64,000 nt of DNA, taken from assembly GCF_036271055.1 (NCBI RefSeq), contig NZ_DATBBJ010000073.1, positions 441,618 to 505,617 of the forward strand, written 5' to 3'. The notes beneath the pieces are model-generated. The model saw nothing but the letters and a program-made list of their open reading frames with translations, made no database searches and was not told the DNA's origin. Position 1 is the stretch's first letter. Each line of letters starts with the position of its first letter. The translations under genes and the position numbers were made by a program. This document shows positions 34,619 to 43,735 of this stretch, piece after piece. The stretch is from Scandinavium sp036271055. Its GTDB lineage: Bacteria > Pseudomonadota > Gammaproteobacteria > Enterobacterales > Enterobacteriaceae.

Positions 34619-35902
34619 TTATTCGATGCGGTCTTTCACGATGAAGAAGTAACACAGTGCGCCAAAGAAAGTGACGCAGGCGGCAATCACCAGAGCCAGA
34701 TTAAAGGAATGCGTGGTGTCGACCACCCAGCCGGTAACAATCGGCGCGAATGAAGCAAACACGAAGCTGCCGAAGTTTTGAATGGCCGCCACAGACGCCA
34801 CTTTGGTTTCTGCCACCATGACCTGCACCAAACCCCAGGCAGAGGTTCCGGCAAAGTGGACGCAGAATAGAGCCATCGAAATAAAGGCTACCGCCTGTGT
34901 CGGAGTGGAAGATTGCACCACCAGCAGCGTACCAAGCGCAGAAAGAATCAGACCGAGCACAATTGCCGTTTTACGGGTTTTCGCCAAATCATAGCCGCGA
35001 CGCGCCAGTGCATCGACCACAAATCCGTTGGTCCACATTCCGACTGCCGCCGCCAGGAACGGGATCGCCGCTACCCAACCGGTTTTCGCCAGGCTAAGCC
35101 CCTGCTCTGCCTGTAAATATCCCGGCAACCACGCGATGTACAACCAGCCGGTATAGTTCACGCCGGAGAAGCCGAGGATCATGCCCCAGGTGGTGCGGCG
35201 TTTGAACAAGGCCAGCCATTCGCTGAACGCTAATTTAGGTTTCGCCGTGGCTGGCGCAGAAAGGTATTCGCGTTCGGTTTCATTGAGGCTGAATTGCGCG
35301 CGGTTGCGATACCACGCATACCAGCAAACGCCGACGATAATACCCGCCAGACCAATCACCACGAACATCGTGCGCCAGCCCCAGGCAAGCTGCATCACCA
35401 CCAGCGCGGGCGGCGCAATGGCCTGACCGATCACCGTTGAAGAGTTAAAAATGCCCAGCGCCGTGCCGCGCTCTTTCTGCACATACCAGTCGCTGATCGA
35501 TTTAACGCCCGCAGGCATAAACGGGGCTTCACCGATCCCAAGCCCGATGCGCAGCAGAATAAAGTGACTGAACGAGTTCACAACGCCAGTCAGCGCCTGC
35601 ATCGCCGACCAGAAAATCAAGCCAGCGCCCAGCACCAGTCGTGGGCCAAAGCGATCCAGCAGGATCCCCGCAGGCAGTTGCGATAAACCATAAGAAAGGG
35701 AGAACGCCGACAGCAGCACGCCAAACTCGGTGGCGGATAAACCCAACTCACCACGAATGGCTTCACCCGCGACGCTCAGCGATGAGCGGTCAAGGAAGTT
35801 AACTATCCCGGCAATAAACAGCAGCGCCAGGGTCACGGTTTGGATCGTTTTTATTCTTGCGGGCTTTGCCAGCGCCGCCTGTTCCACCACGGTAGTTGCC
35901 AT
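34619..35902 (-). CDS. MFS anion:cation symporter (hexuronate/aldonate type)
   Basis: 427 residues with 12 hydrophobic segments, in the ACS family with ExuT, GudP and DgoT. Helix 1 carries GIVNFLDRSSLSVAGEAIRG, and GLGIGEAPFMPAGVKSISDW lies in helix 4-5, the classic family signature. Such proteins import hexuronates or aldonates with H+. The gene leads the sugar-acid block and carries the same 14-bp motif upstream, so it is probably induced together with manD and ydfI. Exact substrate not determined. Confidence 0.87.
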   Translation of the reverse strand: MATTVVEQAALAKPARIKTIQTVTLALLFIAGIVNFLDRSSLSVAGEAIRGELGLSATEFGVLLSAFSLSYGLSQLPAGILLDRFGPRLVLGAGLIFWSAMQALTGVVNSFSHFILLRIGLGIGEAPFMPAGVKSISDWYVQKERGTALGIFNSSTVIGQAIAPPALVVMQLAWGWRTMFVVIGLAGIIVGVCWYAWYRNRAQFSLNETEREYLSAPATAKPKLAFSEWLALFKRRTTWGMILGFSGVNYTGWLYIAWLPGYLQAEQGLSLAKTGWVAAIPFLAAAVGMWTNGFVVDALARRGYDLAKTRKTAIVLGLILSALGTLLVVQSSTPTQAVAFISMALFCVHFAGTSAWGLVQVMVAETKVASVAAIQNFGSFVFASFAPIVTGWVVDTTHSFNLALVIAACVTFFGALCYFFIVKDRIE

Positions 35903-35974
35903 AAAATACTCCAGGTCAGGATTGATCTCATACGCCGTTATCCGCAGCGCTGGTCAACACTCTATACCTGAACT

Positions 35975-35988
35975 ACTACCATACAAGT
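35975..35988 (-). promoter_or_regulatory. Candidate RspR operator ahead of the ACS transporter
   Basis: ACTACCATACAAGT, an exact copy of the manD site, 73 bases ahead of the transporter start. It is followed on the minus strand by a TATAGA element. Confidence 0.6.
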
Positions 35989-36173
35989 GAAGATAACAAG
36001 AAAGCTCTTAACGATCACAAATTAGAAACATTCAGGATTTTCCCCGGTCTTATTTTCAACATGAACGATTCTTTCTGGCGGTTGTCAGCAAAGTTGTTAA
36101 GGATAAATTAATCTTAGGCAAGGGAGAATCGCTTTTCTCTGCAACAATCCTGAGGCCATTGAGGTGCAGTAAT

Positions 36174-36377
36174 ATGAGTATCGACAGAATGGCGAAGATG
36201 GTGCTTCGGCGCCAGGGTATCGGGGTGAAAGATAAGGTCATTCGCTTTCGCGGCAATACCATTGTGTTTCGCTACAACGAGGACGGTTACGATATCTATA
36301 TCAATGGACTGAAAATTAACTTCATCAAAACCAAAGATGTGAATGAAGCGGTGCGCATTTATAAAACAGCCTGCTAA
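36174..36377 (+). CDS. Small basic protein, unknown
   Basis: 67 residues from ATG 36174 (GAGGTG nine bases ahead; a start at 36159 has no site). The protein is rich in K, R and beta-prone segments (VIRFRGNTIVFRYNEDGYDI) and has no signal or membrane segment. I do not recognise the family. It occupies the place of ynfA near ynfB. The ORF is compact with good codon use, so I think it is real. Confidence 0.55.
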   Translation: MSIDRMAKMVLRRQGIGVKDKVIRFRGNTIVFRYNEDGYDIYINGLKINFIKTKDVNEAVRIYKTAC

Positions 36378-36483
36378 TCGCCCTTTACCGGACCTTACCA
36401 TTAGGGCGGGTATTCCCTGTACTGGAGTTGGTGTAAACTCTGCGTGTGGGTTTACCGTTTTTATCACCCTAAAGGAAACAGCA

Positions 36484-36825
36484 ATGAAAGTGACCCTTAG
36501 CAAACGCCTGTGCCTGACGGCAATGCTGACGCTGGGTGCCATCGTGTATACCGCGAGCGCATCTGCGGACACCAGCAAGCTCATCATCGAATCGGGTGAT
36601 GGCGCGCAGAGCAAACAGAATGCGGCGATGGACAAGGAGCAGTGGAACGACACCCGTTCCCTTCGTCAGAAGGTGAACACCCGCGCTGAAAAAGAGTGGG
36701 ACAAAACCGACGTGGCCTTTGATTCTCGTGACAAATGCGAGCAAAGCACCAACCTGAACGCGTACTGGGAACCCAACACCCTGCGCTGTCTCGACAGAAC
36801 TACCGGTCGAAAGCTCGTTCCGTAA
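36484..36825 (+). CDS. ynfB: Periplasmic DUF1283 (UPF0482) protein YnfB
   Basis: From ATG 36484 (AAAGGAAAC ahead) 113 residues, the same as E. coli YnfB. A signal peptide MKVTLSKRLCLTAMLTLGAI runs to about SASA-DTSK. The mature part includes KEQWNDTRSLRQKVNTRAEK and DKCEQSTNLNAYWEPNTLRC with two cysteines likely paired. Function unknown. Upstream of speG as in E. coli. Confidence 0.93.
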   Translation: MKVTLSKRLCLTAMLTLGAIVYTASASADTSKLIIESGDGAQSKQNAAMDKEQWNDTRSLRQKVNTRAEKEWDKTDVAFDSRDKCEQSTNLNAYWEPNTLRCLDRTTGRKLVP

Positions 36826-36891
36826 TACCGATGGGCGCAGATCTGCGCCCTTCTTCCCCGTTTGCCCTGCTCATCTTAATAAGGACATCAC

Positions 36892-37446
36892 ATGGCTGAC
36901 GCTTATACCGTTAAGCTGCGCCCGCTGGAACGCGAAGACCTGCGTTTTGTTCATCAACTGGATAATAACGCCAGCGTGATGCGCTATTGGTTCGAAGAAC
37001 CCTATGAAGCCTTCGTGGAGCTCTCAGATCTCTACGACAAACACATTCACGACCAAAGCGAACGCCGCTTTGTCATTGAATGCGACGGCGAAAAAGCCGG
37101 TCTGGTTGAATTAGTGGAAATTAACCACGTTCACCGCCGTGCCGAGTTTCAGATTATTATTTCCCCGGATTTTCAGGGCAAAGGCCTTGCCACCAAAGCG
37201 GCGCTGCTGGCGATGGATTACGGCTTTATGGTGCTGAACCTGTACAAGCTGTATTTGATTGTCGACACGGAAAACGAAAAAGCGATTCATATCTATCGCA
37301 AACTCGGTTTTCAGGTGGAAGGCGAACTCATCCATGAGTTTTTCATTAACGGCGAATACCGCAATACCATTCGGATGTGCTTGTTCCAGCATCAATACTT
37401 ACCGAAACACAAAACGCACACCCTGCTCAAGCCAACGGCTCAGTAG
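36892..37446 (+). CDS. speG: Spermidine N1-acetyltransferase SpeG
   Basis: 184 residues, GNAT fold, matching E. coli SpeG. The acetyl-CoA pyrophosphate loop is in SPDFQGKGLATKAALLAMDY and the active-site region MRYWFEEPYEAFVEL near the N-terminus includes the allosteric spermidine-binding glutamates. It detoxifies excess spermidine and spermine with acetyl-CoA; it is a dodecamer in the cytoplasm. Its 3' end overlaps the facing ynfC by 7 bases. Confidence 0.96.
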   Translation: MADAYTVKLRPLEREDLRFVHQLDNNASVMRYWFEEPYEAFVELSDLYDKHIHDQSERRFVIECDGEKAGLVELVEINHVHRRAEFQIIISPDFQGKGLATKAALLAMDYGFMVLNLYKLYLIVDTENEKAIHIYRKLGFQVEGELIHEFFINGEYRNTIRMCLFQHQYLPKHKTHTLLKPTAQ

Positions 37447-38150
37447 TATTCAATGGTATTTTTGATGGTGTAATGCTGTGTCACCGCAGGTTTTACACTG
37501 TCATCCACAATCTGCAAATCGCAGCTCAACGGATTATCGTGCCTGTCGTAATCGCAGGTTTGCGCCACATTGCCAATGGTTTTGTCATTCAGCAGGCTGA
37601 CCGCCGTGTAATCCAGTTTTTTGCGGGTATCCTTCGGTGGGCTGGCAATAATCTTCAGCGTTTCTTTTCCGCTGGTAGAGGTTTTCCCCAGCGGGTAACC
37701 CTCTTTGTCATACTGATAATCCACCGTGAATTCTTTGCCATGTGCGGCGACGACAAAACCATTATCGTCCGTATCCCACGTGAGTCCGGCTGCTGGCAGT
37801 CCCGCAAGTTGGCATTTGCCTTGTAGCAAAATGCGTTTTTGCTGCGTCGTGCCGTCGACATAGTAATTCGCATCTAACACCAGCGTGACACCCGTGTTGT
37901 TCTCCAGATCGTGCATTTCAATCAAATCAAAACAGCCTTCCTGCGACAGTTTCGCGCTCACGCGTTTGGTCACTTCGCCCTTTTCGTTCATCAGCGTCTG
38001 GCTGAAATCTTTCACCGGGCCGCGCAGCGGATCAAAATCAAATTCGTTGGAAAAGCTCGCCATCTCCGGCGTAAACGCGACCGGAACCGAGGCGTTATCA
38101 CAGGCGGTGAGCGCGCTTACCAGCGGCATCAACAACAGCAGTTTCTTCAC
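37440..38150 (-). CDS. ynfC: Lipoprotein YnfC (UPF0257)
   Basis: GTG 38150, with AAGGA about seven bases ahead, gives 236 residues as in E. coli YnfC; the longer frame to 38180 adds ten residues before the signal. MKKLLLLMPLVSALTAC is a lipoprotein signal with lipobox ALTAC. The mature sequence FTPEMASFSNEFDFDPLRGP is almost invariant in the family. Function unknown. Confidence 0.92.
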   Translation of the reverse strand: MKKLLLLMPLVSALTACDNASVPVAFTPEMASFSNEFDFDPLRGPVKDFSQTLMNEKGEVTKRVSAKLSQEGCFDLIEMHDLENNTGVTLVLDANYYVDGTTQQKRILLQGKCQLAGLPAAGLTWDTDDNGFVVAAHGKEFTVDYQYDKEGYPLGKTSTSGKETLKIIASPPKDTRKKLDYTAVSLLNDKTIGNVAQTCDYDRHDNPLSCDLQIVDDSVKPAVTQHYTIKNTIEYY

Positions 38151-38253
38151 AGACTGTCCTTCACGGTAGAATTTTCTCAATCATATTAGCAAATACAGCG
38201 ATTTACACTATCAGTGCTATGCTTTTATCTCACCGTAGCGAAAGGAGATGCGT

Positions 38254-38511
38254 ATGAAAAAGACTCACTGGCTATTGGCACTGTTACTGGCCGGCGCGAT
38301 GCCTGCGTTCGCGGCAGCGCCGGAATCTTGCGAGCGTGTGAAAGAGGACATTCAGCAGAAAATTGTCAACAACGGTGTGGAGGAATCGGCCTTTACGCTG
38401 GACATCGTGCCAAATGACCAGGCCGACCGCCCCGATGCGCAAGTCGTGGGGCACTGCGCCAATGACACCTTTAAAATTCTCTACACCCGTAACGGCAACG
38501 AACAGCAGTAG
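38254..38511 (+). CDS. ynfD: Periplasmic DUF1161 protein YnfD
   Basis: ATG 38254 with AGGAG six bases ahead gives 85 residues; the in-frame ATG at 38248 directly touches the ribosome site. A signal peptide MKKTHWLLALLLAGAMPAFA precedes APESCERVKEDIQQKIVNNG and VVGHCANDTFKILYTR, with two conserved cysteines. It matches E. coli YnfD. Function unknown. Followed by a strong hairpin. Confidence 0.9.
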   Translation: MKKTHWLLALLLAGAMPAFAAAPESCERVKEDIQQKIVNNGVEESAFTLDIVPNDQADRPDAQVVGHCANDTFKILYTRNGNEQQ

Positions 38512-38528
38512 TTTCTGCCTTCAAACGA

Positions 38529-38565
38529 AAGATATTATCCCTTGATTGACCGGGGATAATATCTT
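38529..38565. terminator. Long stem-loop after ynfD
   Basis: AAGATATTATCCC (38529-38541) and GGGATAATATCTT (38553-38565) are perfectly complementary over 13 bp with an 11-base loop. It lies 18 bases beyond ynfD and ahead of the ynfE promoter; no long T run follows. Confidence 0.65.
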
Positions 38566-38646
38566 CCTACCTCTAAGTAAGTAACATTCTTCCATCAAAA
38601 GTCGGGTTTTACGTCCGATGGTATAACTAAAAAGATGGAGTGAGTG

Positions 38647-41091
38647 ATGTCGGAAAATGAACACCATGAACACCTCGGCGGGATCAGCCGTCGTTCTTTG
38701 ATCAAATCATCTGCAATTGGTTCTTTCGCGCTTGCCGCAAGCGGTGTGTCTCTGCCCTTTGGCCTTAAAAGCGCGGCCGCGGCCGTTCAGCAAGCGACTC
38801 TTCCGGCTGATAAAGTGGTCTGGGGCGCCTGCTCGGTCAACTGCGGCAGTCGATGCGCCCTGCGTCTTCACGTGCGTGATGACGAAGTGTATTGGGTAGA
38901 AACCGACAATACCGGCGAAGATATTTACGGCGATCACCAGGTGCGCGCCTGTCTGCGCGGGCGTTCGATTCGTCGTCGCATAAACCATCCGGAACGACTG
39001 AATTACCCGATGAAACGCGTCGGCAAACGCGGTGAAGGTAAATTCGAACGCATCAGTTGGGACGAAGCGCTCGATATGCTGACCGATAGCCTCAAACATG
39101 TGGTGAAAGAATACGGCAACGAAGCGGTGTACATTAACTACACCTCCGGCATTGTCGGCGGCAACATCACCCGCTCCTCTCCGTATGCGTCACTGGTACT
39201 GCGTCTGATGAACTGCTACGGCGGCGCACTTAACCAGTACGGCACCTACAGCACTGCGCAAATCGCCTGCGCCATGCCTTACACCTACGGCTCCAACGAC
39301 GGTAACAGCACCTCCGACATCGAAAATAGCCAACTGGTAGTGATGTTCGGCAACAATCCGGCTGAAACCCGCATGAGCGGCGGCGGCATTACCTATTATC
39401 TGGAACAGGCGCGCGAGCGGTCCAATGCCAGAATGATCGTCATTGACCCACGCTATACCGACACTGCTGCCGGGCGCGAAGATGAATGGGTGCCGATTCG
39501 TCCGGGAACCGACGCCGCGCTGGTCGCAGGCATGGCATGGGTATTGATTGACGAAAACCTCGTTGACCAGCCATTCCTCGATAAATACTGCGTCGGCTAC
39601 GACGAAAAGACACTGCCGGAAGGCGCGCCTGCTAACAGCCACTACAAGGCCTATATTCTCGGTCAGGGCGACGATGCCACGGCGAAAACGCCGGAATGGG
39701 CCTCGCGTATCACCGGGATCCCGGCGGACAAAATCATCAAACTGGCACGTGAAATCGGCACGGCCAAACCGGCGTATATTTGTCAGGGCTGGGGTCCACA
39801 ACGCCAGGCCAACGGTGAACTCACCGCTCGCGCCATCGCCATGTTGCCGATTCTGACGGGTAATGTTGGCATTAACGGCGGCAATAGCGGCGCACGTGAA
39901 TCGACCTATAACATCACCATCGAGCGTATGCCGGTGCTGGAAAACCCGGTGAAAACGGCGATTTCCTGTTTCACCTGGACAGACGCCATAGAACGCGGCG
40001 CAGAAATGACCGCCACGCGCGACGGTGTACGTGGCAAAGACAAACTGGATGTACCGATTAAGTTCATCTGGAACTATGCGGGCAACACCATCATCAATCA
40101 GCATTCGCAGATCAACCGCACCCACGACATCCTCCAGGATGACAAAAAATGCGAAATGATTGTGGTCATCGAAAACTTTATGACCGCCTCGGCGAAATAC
40201 GCTGATTTGTTGCTGCCGGATCTGATGACCATCGAACAAGAAGACATCATCCCGAACGATTACGCAGGCAATATGGGCTATTTGATTTTCATCCAGCCTG
40301 CCACCAGCGCGAAATTTGAGCGTAAACCGATTTACTGGATCCTCAGCGAAGTCGCAAAACGCCTTGGCCCAGACGTGTTCCAGAAGTTCACCGAAGGTCG
40401 CACTCAGGCCGAATGGCTGCAATATCTGTACGCGAAAATGGTCGCCAAAGATCCCCTACTGCCGTCGTATGAAGCGTTGAAAGCGATGGGTATTTACAAG
40501 CGTAAAGATCCTAACGGTCATTTCGTGGCTTATAAAGATTTCCGTGACGATCCGGCGGCGAATCCGTTGAAAACGCCGTCGGGGAAAATTGAAATTTACT
40601 CTGCGCAGTTAGCACAAATCGCTGAAAGTTGGGAAATCGAGAAAGACGACACCATCAGCCCACTGCCGGTCTACGCTTCCACTTTCGATGGCTGGGATGC
40701 GCCGCAGCGCGAACAGTTCCCGCTGCAACTCTTTGGCTTCCATTACAAAGCGCGTACCCATTCCAGTTACGGCAATATTGATGTGCTGCAAGCCGCCTGC
40801 CGCCAGGAAGTTTGGTTAAATCCGGTGGATGCTGCGAAGCGTGGCATTCATAATGGTGACATGGTGCGCGTGTTTAATGACCGTGGCGAGTTACGCATTG
40901 AGGCCAAAGTCACGCCGCGAATTATGCCGGGCGTTAGCGCGATGGGCCAGGGTGCATGGCATAATGCCAGCATGAACGGCGACCGTATCGATCATGGTTC
41001 ATGCATCAATACGCTGACGACCCAGCGCCCATCGCCACTGGCGAAAGGCAACCCGCAGCATACCAATTTGGTGCAAATCGAGAAGGTCTGA
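38647..41091 (+). CDS. ynfE: Tat-exported molybdoenzyme YnfE (DMSO/selenate reductase catalytic subunit)
   Basis: 814 residues from ATG 38647 (GGAG six bases ahead). The Tat signal SRRSLIKSSAIGSFALAAS is at residues 15-35, followed by the [4Fe-4S] cysteine motif ACSVNCGSRC and the molybdopterin-guanine-dinucleotide domains. It is far closer to E. coli YnfE than to YnfF over most of its length, though the last 120 residues share a few YnfF-like words. YnfE takes part in selenate and DMSO/TMAO reduction. The partner genes ynfF, ynfG (Fe-S subunit) and ynfH (membrane anchor) normally between it and dmsD are missing here. Confidence 0.93.
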   Translation: MSENEHHEHLGGISRRSLIKSSAIGSFALAASGVSLPFGLKSAAAAVQQATLPADKVVWGACSVNCGSRCALRLHVRDDEVYWVETDNTGEDIYGDHQVRACLRGRSIRRRINHPERLNYPMKRVGKRGEGKFERISWDEALDMLTDSLKHVVKEYGNEAVYINYTSGIVGGNITRSSPYASLVLRLMNCYGGALNQYGTYSTAQIACAMPYTYGSNDGNSTSDIENSQLVVMFGNNPAETRMSGGGITYYLEQARERSNARMIVIDPRYTDTAAGREDEWVPIRPGTDAALVAGMAWVLIDENLVDQPFLDKYCVGYDEKTLPEGAPANSHYKAYILGQGDDATAKTPEWASRITGIPADKIIKLAREIGTAKPAYICQGWGPQRQANGELTARAIAMLPILTGNVGINGGNSGARESTYNITIERMPVLENPVKTAISCFTWTDAIERGAEMTATRDGVRGKDKLDVPIKFIWNYAGNTIINQHSQINRTHDILQDDKKCEMIVVIENFMTASAKYADLLLPDLMTIEQEDIIPNDYAGNMGYLIFIQPATSAKFERKPIYWILSEVAKRLGPDVFQKFTEGRTQAEWLQYLYAKMVAKDPLLPSYEALKAMGIYKRKDPNGHFVAYKDFRDDPAANPLKTPSGKIEIYSAQLAQIAESWEIEKDDTISPLPVYASTFDGWDAPQREQFPLQLFGFHYKARTHSSYGNIDVLQAACRQEVWLNPVDAAKRGIHNGDMVRVFNDRGELRIEAKVTPRIMPGVSAMGQGAWHNASMNGDRIDHGSCINTLTTQRPSPLAKGNPQHTNLVQIEKV

Positions 41092-41184
41092 ATCTTCTGC
41101 GTAGCAACGTGATAACTGTCGTTATCCGTAATTTTATCAAGACTATCGGCGTGGGAAGTCCCACGCCACAGCAAGGAAACTGTT

Positions 41185-41799
41185 ATGAATGAACCGCGAT
41201 TCGTAGAAGCCATCGCCATTACAGGCCGTGTACTCGGCGCGCTGTTTTATTTAGATCCACAAAGCGAGAACGTCACCCCGCTGGTGGACTCTTTCCGCGA
41301 CGGCTCCTGGGCGCAGCAATGGCCTGAATCTATCCCGTTCAAAGAAGAGCTGATTGAAAACTTTAAAGCGGAGTCAGAAGAACCATTAAGCGAGGCGTTT
41401 CAGCGTCTTTTCGTCGGGCCGTATGCGTTGCCCGCTCCGCCGTGGGGCTCGGTGTGGTTAGACCGCGAAAACGTGCTGTTCGGTGATTCGACTCTCGCTC
41501 TGCGTCAATGGATGCGCGAAAACGGCATCTCTTTCGAAGCGGAACAAAATGAACCGGAAGATCATTTCGGCACCATGCTGATGCTGGGCGCCTGGCTGAA
41601 AGAAAATAACCGTGATGAAGAGTGGCAGCAGCTGCTTGGCTGGCACCTTCTGCCCTGGTCGGGTCGTTTTCTTGAAGAGTTTATCGCCCACGCAGAACAT
41701 CCGTTCTACCGTTCACTCGGGGAACTGGCACAGCAGACGCTGGCATTCTGGAAAACCCAACTGCTGTTCCCGGTTGCAGAGAAAAAGCTGTACCGCTAA
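41185..41799 (+). CDS. dmsD: Tat proofreading chaperone DmsD
   Basis: 204 residues, all-helical TorD/DmsD family, matching E. coli DmsD. FQRLFVGPYALPAPPWGSVWL is the leader-peptide-binding region and EPEDHFGTMLMLGAWL the second family motif. It binds the twin-arginine signals of DmsA and YnfE/F and times their export. It starts 93 bases after ynfE, past a GCGTGGGA/TCCCACGC hairpin (41149-41166). Confidence 0.94.
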   Translation: MNEPRFVEAIAITGRVLGALFYLDPQSENVTPLVDSFRDGSWAQQWPESIPFKEELIENFKAESEEPLSEAFQRLFVGPYALPAPPWGSVWLDRENVLFGDSTLALRQWMRENGISFEAEQNEPEDHFGTMLMLGAWLKENNRDEEWQQLLGWHLLPWSGRFLEEFIAHAEHPFYRSLGELAQQTLAFWKTQLLFPVAEKKLYR

Positions 41800-41810
41800 A
41801 ACACCTCGCT

Positions 41811-41830
41811 CGTCCGTCACCCGACGGACG
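41811..41830 (+). terminator. Hairpin after dmsD
   Basis: CGTCCGTC (41811-41818) and GACGGACG (41823-41830) form a perfect 8-bp stem 12 bases after dmsD. No good T run follows. Confidence 0.5.
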
Positions 41831-42090
41831 ACTTAACTTAAATTTCAGTCACCTATAAAAATCCAGTTTGTTACGGTGTCACCTTTGTGATTTAGTTTTA
41901 AGATAATTCTGGCAATCTACTCTCCAGCCGTTACGTTATAAGGCGTAACACCTTGTTTACAATTCCTGACACCCGAACTTAATTCCCTCCCTTTCTGGAA
42001 TCCTTCCCCACCACTTGCTATAGGTCTTGGACCCTGCCGGAACATGGCATAACAACACCTATAAGCATGCAAACAGGGAGATACACTGCA

Positions 42091-42804
42091 ATGCAATCAT
42101 CGTTATTGACCCGCGCGCTACTTTTTATCGGCGCGATTATCGTGGTCCTGGCACTCGTCACGTGGGGAATTGGTCTCGATACCCTTCGCGCGCGCCAGGT
42201 CGATTTACTCTATCTCGGACAACAGCACCTGATCCTGGTGTTTTCCTCGATGTTCTTCGCCTTACTGGTCGGTATTCCGAGCGGGATTCTGCTGAGCCGC
42301 CCTGCCGCTCGCGGGATCGCCGAATACGTGATGCAGATATTCAATATTGGTAACACGTTGCCGCCACTGGCCGTTCTGGCACTGGCGATGGTGGTTGTCG
42401 GTATTGGCGATAAACCGGCGATTGTGGCGCTGTTTCTTGCGTCGCTGCTGCCGATTGTGCGCAACACCTATTCCGGGCTACGTTCCGTGCCGGGTTCTCT
42501 GCTGGAAGCGGCGAACGGGATCGGAATGACCAAATGGCAACGTTTGACACAGGTGGAAATCCCTAATGCCTGGCCGGTAATGATGTCCGGCATTCGTATT
42601 GCCACCGCCATTAACGTTGGTACTGCGCCGCTGGCCTTTTTGATTGGCGCGAGCAGCTACGGTGAGCTGATTTTCCCCGGTATTTACCTTAACGACTTCC
42701 CGACGCTGATCCTCGGTGCTGTCGCAACCGCCCTGTTCGCCCTGATCCTCGACACACTGTTGGCAGGCCTTGGACGCATCCTTAGCCCGCATACTGCCGA
42801 ATAA
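42091..42804 (+). CDS. osmY: Osmoprotectant ABC transporter permease OsmY (OsmU system)
   Basis: From ATG 42091, GGGAG ten bases ahead, 237 residues (ATG 42067 would add eight). A BPD-type permease with six or so hydrophobic segments and the coupling motif NGIGMTKWQRLTQVEIPNAW. SLLPIVRNTYSGLRSVP is typical of the OpuCB/YehW/Y group. First gene of a four-gene unit equivalent to Salmonella osmU, which imports glycine betaine and choline-O-sulfate. The name should not be confused with the unrelated osmotically induced OsmY of E. coli. Confidence 0.87.
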   Translation: MQSSLLTRALLFIGAIIVVLALVTWGIGLDTLRARQVDLLYLGQQHLILVFSSMFFALLVGIPSGILLSRPAARGIAEYVMQIFNIGNTLPPLAVLALAMVVVGIGDKPAIVALFLASLLPIVRNTYSGLRSVPGSLLEAANGIGMTKWQRLTQVEIPNAWPVMMSGIRIATAINVGTAPLAFLIGASSYGELIFPGIYLNDFPTLILGAVATALFALILDTLLAGLGRILSPHTAE

Positions 42805-42823
42805 CTATAATCAGGAGCATGAG

Positions 42824-43726
42824 ATGAGACGATTAACCCGTCTGTTTGTCGCCGCCGCTGCGCTGGCGTTTGTTGCCGGACAGGCACAGGCCGCCCCGCT
42901 GATTCTGGCGACCAAAAGTTTTACCGAGCAGCATATTTTATCCGCCATTACCGTGCAGTATCTGCGTAAAAAAGGATTCGAAGTCCAACCGAAAACCAAT
43001 ATTGCGACGGTGATTTCGCATAACGCGATGATTAACAAGCAAATTGATATGACCTGGGAGTACACCGGAACTGCGCTCATCATCTTCTACCACATCGACA
43101 AGCGCATGTCACCGGAAGCGTCTTACGAAACGGTGAAGCGTCTCGAAGCGAAGCACGGGCTGGTGTGGCTGAAACCCGCCGAAATGAACAATACCTATGC
43201 TTTCGCTATGCAACGTAAACGTGCCGAGGCCGAAAACATCAACACCATGTCGGAGATGGTGGCGAAGATTGAGCAGATCCGTAAAACCGACCCGAAACAC
43301 AACTGGTTGTTGGGGCTGGATCTCGAGTTTGCCGGGCGCAGCGACGGCATGAAACCCTTGCAGCAGGCCTACCAAATGACGCTCGACAGACCCCAAATCC
43401 GCCAGATGGACCCGGGCCTGGTCTACAACGCCGTGCGTGACGGTTTTGTTGATGCTGGGCTGATTTACACCACCGACGGCCGTGTGAAAGGTTTCGACCT
43501 GAAAGTGCTGAAAGACGACAAAGGGTTCTTCCCGAGCTACGCCGTCACGCCAGTTGTGCGCAAAGACACGCTGGAAGCCAATCCAGGGCTGGAAGAAGCA
43601 CTTAACACGATCTCTGGCCTGTTGAATAACGAGGTGATTACCGAGCTGAATAAGCGCGTGGATATCGATCACCAGACGCCACAAAAAGTTGCGCAGGATT
43701 TTCTGCACAGCAAAGGCCTGGTTTAA
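42824..43726 (+). CDS. osmX: Osmoprotectant-binding protein OsmX
   Basis: ATG 42824, AGGAG six bases ahead, gives 300 residues. A Sec signal (MRRLTRLFVAAAALAFVAGQ) is cut near AQA-APL. The OpuAC-type betaine-binding domain starts at LILATKSFTEQHILSAITVQ and contains MTWEYTGTALIIFYHID with aromatic residues typical for betaine cages. A periplasmic binding protein feeding OsmW/OsmY. Confidence 0.9.
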   Translation: MRRLTRLFVAAAALAFVAGQAQAAPLILATKSFTEQHILSAITVQYLRKKGFEVQPKTNIATVISHNAMINKQIDMTWEYTGTALIIFYHIDKRMSPEASYETVKRLEAKHGLVWLKPAEMNNTYAFAMQRKRAEAENINTMSEMVAKIEQIRKTDPKHNWLLGLDLEFAGRSDGMKPLQQAYQMTLDRPQIRQMDPGLVYNAVRDGFVDAGLIYTTDGRVKGFDLKVLKDDKGFFPSYAVTPVVRKDTLEANPGLEEALNTISGLLNNEVITELNKRVDIDHQTPQKVAQDFLHSKGLV

Positions 43727-43735
43727 GGAGGAATG

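Noticed and set aside
39190..40422. 410-codon open frame antisense to ynfE
   Set aside because: It is a shadow of the high-GC third-position bias in ynfE; the sense gene has full domain support.
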